A stretch of 12,643 nucleotides of DNA from Euperipatoides rowelli (lineage: Eukaryota > Onychophora > Udeonychophora > Euonychophora > Peripatopsidae). The stretch is taken from the NCBI GenBank assembly GCA_003024985.2, contig PXIH01S0004768.1; one strand, written 5' to 3'. Below are positions 8,161 to 12,643 of the stretch, piece after piece. The translations under genes were made by a program, and so were the position numbers. The notes below the pieces were generated by a model that was not told the origin of the DNA, did not search any database, and saw nothing but the letters and a program-made list of their open reading frames with translations. Position 1 is the first letter of the stretch; every line of letters begins with the position of its first letter.

Positions 8161-8419
8161 TTGAATGGTAGTAAAAATTATGGTGAAGTTTAAAAGCAAA
8201 GTATAATGCCTTTACCTCAACTGTAAATTTAAAGTTTTTCCATGTAATTATCAATTGCTGTACTGTACATTATGTTACTACTGCAATATAACTTTTTCAT
8301 CTTTTATCACAGTTTAAATTATAGCTTAAAGGTCAAATTTAACTTATTTTTTTAAATATTTTTTTTTTAGTGATTTTCAAAAAAAAAAATTTAAAATGCA
8401 TAAAATAAAAGTTATTTAA

Positions 8420-8651
8420 GGCCGGCACCACACAGAACATAGCGTTGTGAAGACTCGCACGATATTTAAAAAGCACATAGCTTTCAATGTAGAGTGTCAA
8501 ACTGAAAAAAAATATAGTTTTCGAGAAAAAAAACATAGAGCCTGCCTTTAAAAATAGTAGCAATATCGCACGATAACGCCACTTTTTAATAAAACACATT
8601 GTTTTCAATCTTCAGCACCCCACACAACGCACATTGTAGCGCGAAAATGAC
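8420..8651. repeat. Duplicated subterminal motifs at the left end of the inner element
   Basis: The TIR-like block GCACCACACAGAACATAGCG (from 8424) recurs diverged as GCACCCCACACAACGCACAT (from 8614), followed by TGTAGCGCG. Between them, GCACGATATTTAAAAAGCACA (8457) with AGCTTTCAATG is echoed by GCACGATAACGCC and AACACATTGTTTTCAATC (from 8567). The right end shows the same habit: TATCGCTACTCTGTGTGACA at 9426-9445 resembles the TIR 60-70 bases further out. Multiple subterminal copies of a TIR-related word are commonly transposase-binding repeats; that role is inferred. Confidence 0.55.
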
Positions 8652-9515
8652 TGTCTGCTTCCATCAGGGGGCTGTGTTCCATCTCACAACTTTCATTTCC
8701 ATGGATACGAAGAAGTGTAAATAAACTTCCCGTACTGTAGTTGAAAGCTCACAAATATTTGAATAGTCACCATGCAAAAATTATGTCAAGAAAAGCTATA
8801 CTATTTGGTCTTTTAAGAGAGTTTCAGACATTAACTAAAATTAAATGATTTTCACAATGTTTTTATGTTTTTGTTTTATCTAATTAAAAAGTCAAACCCA
8901 TCAAATCTAGTTTAAGATTCAAGGTAAACGGTCTTTTTATTTATAAAGAACTCGTTATTAAGCACAATGTAAATAATTATTATTTTATATAAAGATTTCC
9001 CTGATAAAAACAAACTCTTTTCTAATTCTGTTTTGCAACGCAACATTAAGCTTTATCTGCTTTCCTGCCCTCTAAACTTATACATTTTTAAAATGGGAAT
9101 TTAATGCTGATTTCAAAAATCAAAACCAAAAAATGTTATCTCCAACGATAGAAAAACGGCAATGGAAAATGTAAGAAGAACTGGCTTTTTTTTTTTTTAT
9201 ACATTTTAAAAAAAATACGGCGGAACTTATAAAAAAAAATCTGTTTGTTGGATTTTTTTTTTTTTTATAGAATAAATTCCTGATAACAAATAGAACAAAA
9301 ATTACTATTTTAGTTTTTTTTGTATCTGTTATAGATTTTGAAATATACACATGTTACTCAGTGTTACATCCCAACGACAGCAAGGTATTAGGCCGTCATG
9401 TGCTATGAAATAAAAGTTTGCGCTGTATCGCTACTCTGTGTGACATCTATTTTATAAATACTGATTTATTTCNCGNGATGGAATTTCACAACGCTACGCC
9501 TGTGTGGTGCCGGCC
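8420..9515. mobile_element. PIF/Harbinger-like non-autonomous DNA element (1,096 bp), nested
   Basis: The left end (8420-8451) begins GGCCGGCACCACACAG and continues TAGCGTTGTGAA. The right end (9485-9515) is its reverse complement: 16 identical bases, a small 4-versus-3-base difference, then 12 identical bases. The element is flanked by TAA on both sides (8417-8419 and 9516-9518). Family knowledge: a 3-bp TWA duplication and G/C-rich TIRs beginning GG are characteristic of PIF/Harbinger. No transposase or Myb-like ORF is present, only A/T homopolymers and chance frames, so mobilisation would need a helper. It inserted into the outer 8330-10000 element and is therefore the younger of the two. 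Two ambiguous bases lie near its right end. Confidence 0.8.
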
Positions 9516-10445
9516 TAAGACTATTGCTATCCTCAGTCTGAGATTACAGATTGAAGCTTTCACATTTTTTTTGGGTTTGAGATTAATTTGATGAAACAGC
9601 CTCTACAGCTGTTTTCTTTGTAATGTTTTAACATGCAAATAGAGGTATGTTCAACTTGTATTAAAGATCATTTTGTTTTTTTAAAAAAAAACAAATTGGA
9701 CCATAATAGCACAAAGGATGAATTTGATTATGATTTTTTACAAGTATAGCAAATATTCTATAGTTAAGTATAGCAATCTGGATTCCTTTATAGCTATGTC
9801 ACAAAATATCTCCCCTGGTGTGTACAGTGGACAATGTTGTTTTAAGGGGGAGGAGCTAACGACAATTATTTTAAAAATTGAATTGTAAATAACTTTTTTT
9901 TTTAAATTTTTTTTTTTTTTTTCTGGTGGAATTTTTTTTTAGTAAAAATCTTTGAACATCAATAATAAAAAAATTTAAAAAAATCTGTTACATTTGACCT
10001 TTAAGCTCTAAGGTTACATGCTAAATTCAGCAAAACTTTCTCTGCTAAGACCTATGCAACATCTGCAGCACAGCACCTGATGCCCAACACCTAATGTACA
10101 AAACCTGGTACCATCTTTGAACTATGGAAAATTAACCTAAATTTAAAACCCAGACACTTTGGGGAAACAAACATCATTTTAAAACTATCCAATTTTAAAT
10201 TTGTAAATAACCTAATTAATGTCGTTTTAAAACATTTAAACAATCGTACCTTACAGCATTGAATTCTGCCTATAAACAGCAGCCACATTCATCTATTTTC
10301 ACACACAGCACATGTATAGAGGTGCCTTATTTTTTTTATATACAGACAGTATATTAATTTACAGTTCTCACATTAATCCCAACCTGAACACTAACTCTTT
10401 TACCTAGCAATATACAACTAACCCAAATCATATGTGTGCTTATAA

Positions 10446-10548
10446 TGGCTTACACTACTGTAGATATCATGTGATAAACATGGCTACTACCAGTGTAGAT
10501 ATCATGTGCAACTATAGCTACTACCAGTATAAATATCACTGTCATCTA
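10446..10548. repeat. Three diverged 35-bp tandem units
   Basis: Units begin at 10446 (TGGCTTACACTACTGTAGAT), 10481 (TGGCTACTACCAGTGTAGAT) and 10515 (TAGCTACTACCAGTATAAAT), each followed by an ATCATGTG-like block. Spacings are 35 and 34. The + strand frame running through it (10432-10662) is a chance frame; its Tyr/His-rich product reflects the repeat. Confidence 0.8.
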
Positions 10549-10808
10549 ATATTCTCACATGATCCAACATATCTCCATTTTCTTTTAGTCTTACAGAATT
10601 TAATGTTTTCTCCTTTTTACATGGTTATTTATTTCACTATTAATATACCAGTTGAAACTTGAATAATTAGTAAAATTTTATTCTATTTTTTTCCCAAAAC
10701 TTTAATTTATAAACTGCTTCTTTTAATAAACATGCAGGCATTTTAAAATGTTGATATCATCCTTTAATCTTCATGGGTATCAGTGTATGCATTTGTGGTG
10801 TAACTAAG

Positions 10809-10900
10809 TGCCACAGTTAAGCGATTGGCTGATATGAGGCTCTTTTAAGAGTTTAAAAGGCTCGTGGCAATTGCTAAGAGATGTATAAACTGTAAATAAA
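10809..10900 (+). other. Composite stem-loop followed by AATAAA
   Basis: TGCCAC (10809-10814) pairs with GTGGCA (10864-10869). Inside it, CTTTTAA and TTAAAAG (about 10842-10858) can pair around a short loop. An alternative inner hairpin, 10838-10853, has the form GGCTCT-TTTA-AGAGTT. An AATAAA lies at 10895-10900. This could be the 3' end of a small transcript, a SINE remnant or chance. No open frame of note lies upstream on the + strand. Confidence 0.3.
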
Positions 10901-11424
10901 GACTCATAGCCTTTAATATAATGAACCTGTTATGCCTAACTTAATTACACTATCAATTAACAACATGTAACATTGATGTTGTAGCATTTCACCCTCTAAT
11001 TTCCAAATAATAAGTCTGCATTTTGTTGTCATAAAGTTGTTCAAGCAAGTGAAGCAAGTCGGTTGTCTTTTCACAACAAAAAAAAAAGATGTACGTCTCA
11101 TGTGACATGGAGTGTTGTTAGTTTATAACCTATTGAAATTTTATTAAAAATATAAATCAGACAATTTAATGAGGCATGTAGTACCATACACAAGACTCAG
11201 TACCTCTAGTGGATTTAATATATTGTAAAAATTAATTTTAAGAAAATACTTTTGAAAACAATTCAAACTAAAATTTCTACTGTAAAAACCCTAATTTGAT
11301 TGAGAAAAATCGTTATGCATATTTTAGATAAAAATTCAATCAGTATGCATTCATATAACATTAATTAAAAATGTTTTTGAATTAAGCAATTAATTATTGT
11401 ATTTTTAAATTACTAAAACCTTAC

Positions 11425-11547
11425 CGATCTTTCATCAGCTGAATATTTGGCCCTGGGAATTATGTAAGCAGGATACCGGGAATTAAATCCACTTCGATCA
11501 TCACTCATTTGACTTTTTGCTCCAATAGCTGAACTATGCACGCTAGC
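11425..11547 (-). CDS. Internal coding exon of an unrecognised - strand gene (41 codons)
   Basis: On the - strand a pyrimidine-rich tract ending ATTACTCTTCAG reaches 11548. The exon starts with GCT at 11547 and ends with TCG at 11425, followed by GTAAGG (11424-11419). Its 123 bases are open throughout in phase 0. The peptide starts ASVHSSAIGAKSQMSDDRSG and continues FNSRYPAYIIPRAKYSADERS. It is polar, Ser-rich and likely loop-like in its first half, with a Tyr/Pro/Arg segment after it. Composition and splice signals stand out sharply from the flanking AT-rich introns. It precedes exon 7467-7369 and matches it in phase. I do not recognise the protein or its function. No upstream exon was found between 11548 and the window edge. 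Confidence 0.75.
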
Positions 11548-11739
11548 CTGAAGAGTAATATGAAAAAATAAATTATGTAGAAATACTGTACTTATTTGCT
11601 AAATATGAAAATAGAACTACATAAAAATCATATTTTCTTCTTTTATTAAGAACACTATTCCCTTCAATATGTATGTGATGTTGACAACTTGACTAATTTA
11701 AAATGAATTATATAAATGTTTCTAAATTAATAAAGAAAG

Positions 11740-11846
11740 AAATGCCGATGTCTCTCCATGGAGAAATGAAGGCAGATCATAATAATATTTCTTGCATCAT
11801 ATATTATTATGGTCTGCCTTCATTTCTAAATGAAGACATCTGCATT
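11740..11846. ncRNA. Near-perfect long hairpin: miRNA-like precursor or tiny foldback MITE
   Basis: The inner stem is 11764-11788 against 11801-11825: 25 consecutive pairs, of which one is G-T, closing a 12-base loop (11789-11800). Below it lies an internal loop (CTCCATGGAG on the left, AAATGA plus neighbours on the right). A lower stem of about 13 pairs follows, AAATGCCGATGTC against GACATCTGCATTT, with a single mismatch. Total span is about 107 bases. Stem length, terminal loop and lower stem are compatible with an animal pri-miRNA hairpin, but the inner stem is unusually perfect. Foldback MITEs have the same shape. No clear target-site duplication is visible. Either strand could be transcribed; the - strand gene's intron would include it if an upstream exon exists. 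Confidence 0.5.
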
Positions 11847-11849
11847 TAA

Positions 11850-12643
11850 TGTTGAACAAAATAAATTTATAACATGTAGATATTAAAAAACTAAATCATT
11901 GTTAGGTTTTCTAAATAAATCAAATAGGATTTGTATATGAAGGTAAATGAAATAGTTCAGGAAAGGTCTATACAATTCTAAAACAAAATAAAAAGATTAT
12001 AGTCATAAAAGGAGGCTAGAAAAACATTATTGGTGAAAAAAATAAAGATTCTATCTATTATATTTTTCATATTATAAAAAATAAAGGAACATATAAGGAA
12101 TCAAATAGTCATTCATTGATCTATCAACAAAGTTTGACTATTAAAAATCAACCATATAGTGCTTAGGGTAGTAGGGAGAACATATGAAAAATATGGTAAA
12201 AACTTATGCATAAGAAGAAAGAATGCATGGAAAGTGGAAAGCGCAAGTAAAAACCATATGGAGAAATTTTAGGCTGTAAAAATCTATAGTTTAGTGGATC
12301 AAGAAGCGGAGGAAAAATCATCCAATTAATGCGTAGAATTTCAAAGATTTATAAAAGTCCAAAATTATTGTGAAACATTGTCTAAATATTAAGAGTATAA
12401 TTTCAAAGGTAAATACAACAATGAAGTGTGAATGAAGTTCATACAATAGAACAAATTTTAATAAAATTTTTGAGAGAACTTAAAAGTTAACTGTATGTTT
12501 ATCTTTACAGTAAAACAAAATCTGAATGTTTTGATGAGTTTTGTAAATACTTTAAATGGATTGTACATAATAAAAATTTAACAGCATATGGATAAAAGGT
12601 AAAAAAGGAATTCAGCAGAATATATATATATACTGTATATATA
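11850..12643. other. AT-rich noncoding stretch
   Basis: I see no gene here on either strand. A CTTTACAG acceptor-like site on the + strand at about 12503-12510 is followed by a frame with FDEFCKYFKWIVHNK that soon ends; it has no upstream partner. The stretch ends with alternating TA (12621-12643) interrupted by CTG, a self-complementary simple sequence at the window edge. If the - strand gene continues upstream, this is intron. Confidence 0.5.

Larger units (their letters stand above)
8330..10000. mobile_element. Outer TTAA-flanked TIR element, interrupted by a second element
   Basis: Bases 8330-8357 (AGGTCAAATTTAAC...) and the reverse complement of 9973-10000 match at 25 of 28 positions. 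Both ends are flanked by TTAA (8326-8329 and 10001-10004), as after a TTAA-specific transposition. The flanking AGC/GCT extends the symmetry by three more bases, so the boundary could be a few bases wider. A looser inverted similarity continues inward on the left to about 8418 (AAAAGTTATTTA) and on the right to about 9886 (TAAATAAC...). Without the inner element it would be about 570 bp long. No transposase is encoded, so it is non-autonomous. TTAA targets are typical of piggyBac-type elements, but the TIR alone does not prove that family. Confidence 0.7.
7468..11424 (-). other. Intron of about 4 kb holding nested transposons and tandem repeats
   Basis: This intron is bounded by the donor GTAAGG (11424-11419, - strand) and the acceptor TTTTAG (7473-7468). 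It contains the (AAT)23 run, a 21-bp repeat, the nested TIR elements at 8330-10000, the 35-bp repeat at 10446 and a composite hairpin at 10809. I searched the remaining stretches (7468-7830, 7920-8080, 8160-8330, 10001-10445, 10550-10800, 10901-11424) for exons. The only splice-like pairs found bound pieces whose length or phase would break the frame between the two confident exons. I therefore see no further coding exon here. The boundaries depend on the exon model. Confidence 0.55.

Noticed and set aside
8054-8254. - strand coding exon through the 21-bp repeat after TTTACAG
   Set aside because: The acceptor gives the wrong phase for the surrounding exons. The product is repeat-derived and ends in low-complexity sequence.
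8339-8608. - strand 89-residue frame spanning the left end of the Harbinger-like element
   Set aside because: It crosses an element boundary and is made of homopolymer-derived Phe/Lys runs with no motif. No transposase signature is present.
10254-10330. Extra - strand exon ending at a GTAAGG-like donor (CTGTAAGGTACG, about 10258-10247)
   Set aside because: The longest open choice is 38 bases, which would break the phase between the two confident exons. The alternative is a 15-base microexon with little support.
10360-10430. Diverged outlier unit of the 70-bp minisatellite (TTAATCCCAACCTGAACACTAAC)
   Set aside because: It shares a few C/A-rich words, but the TAGCTTAAGAC anchor and the unit spacing are absent.
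10838-10853. Histone-type 3' stem-loop
   Set aside because: The two basal pairs are G-T, the purine-rich downstream element is not evident, and no histone frame or remnant lies upstream. Kept only as part of a generic structure.
11205-11225. Stray copy of the 61-bp satellite core (CTCTAGTGGATTTAATA)
   Set aside because: Only about 15 bases are similar, in a very AT-rich setting. No neighbouring unit is present.

Overview
This is an AT-rich, intron-bearing, repeat-rich piece of a metazoan nuclear genome. The evidence is a decayed LINE with animal-type endonuclease and reverse transcriptase domains, canonical GT/AG splice signals, several classes of tandem repeat, and non-autonomous terminal-inverted-repeat (TIR) elements. 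Three ambiguous bases (n at 6844, 9473 and 9476) point to a draft assembly. An invertebrate is the most likely source, but the sequence does not fix the phylum. There are no bacterial-style operons, no CRISPR array and no convincing tRNA or rRNA gene.

Layout. Positions 1-162 are the 3' end of an unrecognised open frame. Positions 163-560 are noncoding, with a short ATT run. Positions 561-3866 hold a + strand LINE pseudogene of the L1/Tx1 type: partial AP-endonuclease, connector, reverse transcriptase with YADD, C-terminal domain and a CCHC-like knuckle. It is broken by several frameshifts and stops, including a stop exactly where the RT motif B arginine is expected. Directly after it, about 3940-4895 is a strongly diverged tandem array with a period near 61 bp. 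Positions 4896-6375 are mostly unassigned: a GC-richer patch, a C12 run, and a good branch-point/acceptor followed by an AATAAATAAATAA tail on the + strand. Positions 6552-7232 are a well-preserved 70-bp minisatellite of about ten units.

The window's only convincing non-repetitive gene lies on the - strand. Two exons, 11547-11425 (41 codons) and 7467-7369 (33 codons), each have an AG acceptor, a GTAAGG or GTAAGT donor, a length divisible by three and an open phase-0 frame. A third segment, 6008-5892, may be its terminal exon. I do not recognise the protein. On this model the minisatellite, an (AAT)23 microsatellite, a 21-bp repeat, a 35-bp repeat and two nested TIR elements are all intronic.

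The nested TIR elements are the clearest structural discovery. A roughly 1.67-kb element flanked by TTAA (8330-10000) contains a 1,096-bp PIF/Harbinger-like element (8420-9515), itself flanked by TAA duplications and carrying repeated subterminal motifs. A second striking structure is a near-perfect hairpin of about 107 nt at 11740-11846, in the intron upstream of exon 11547-11425. It could be a miRNA-like precursor or a tiny foldback MITE.
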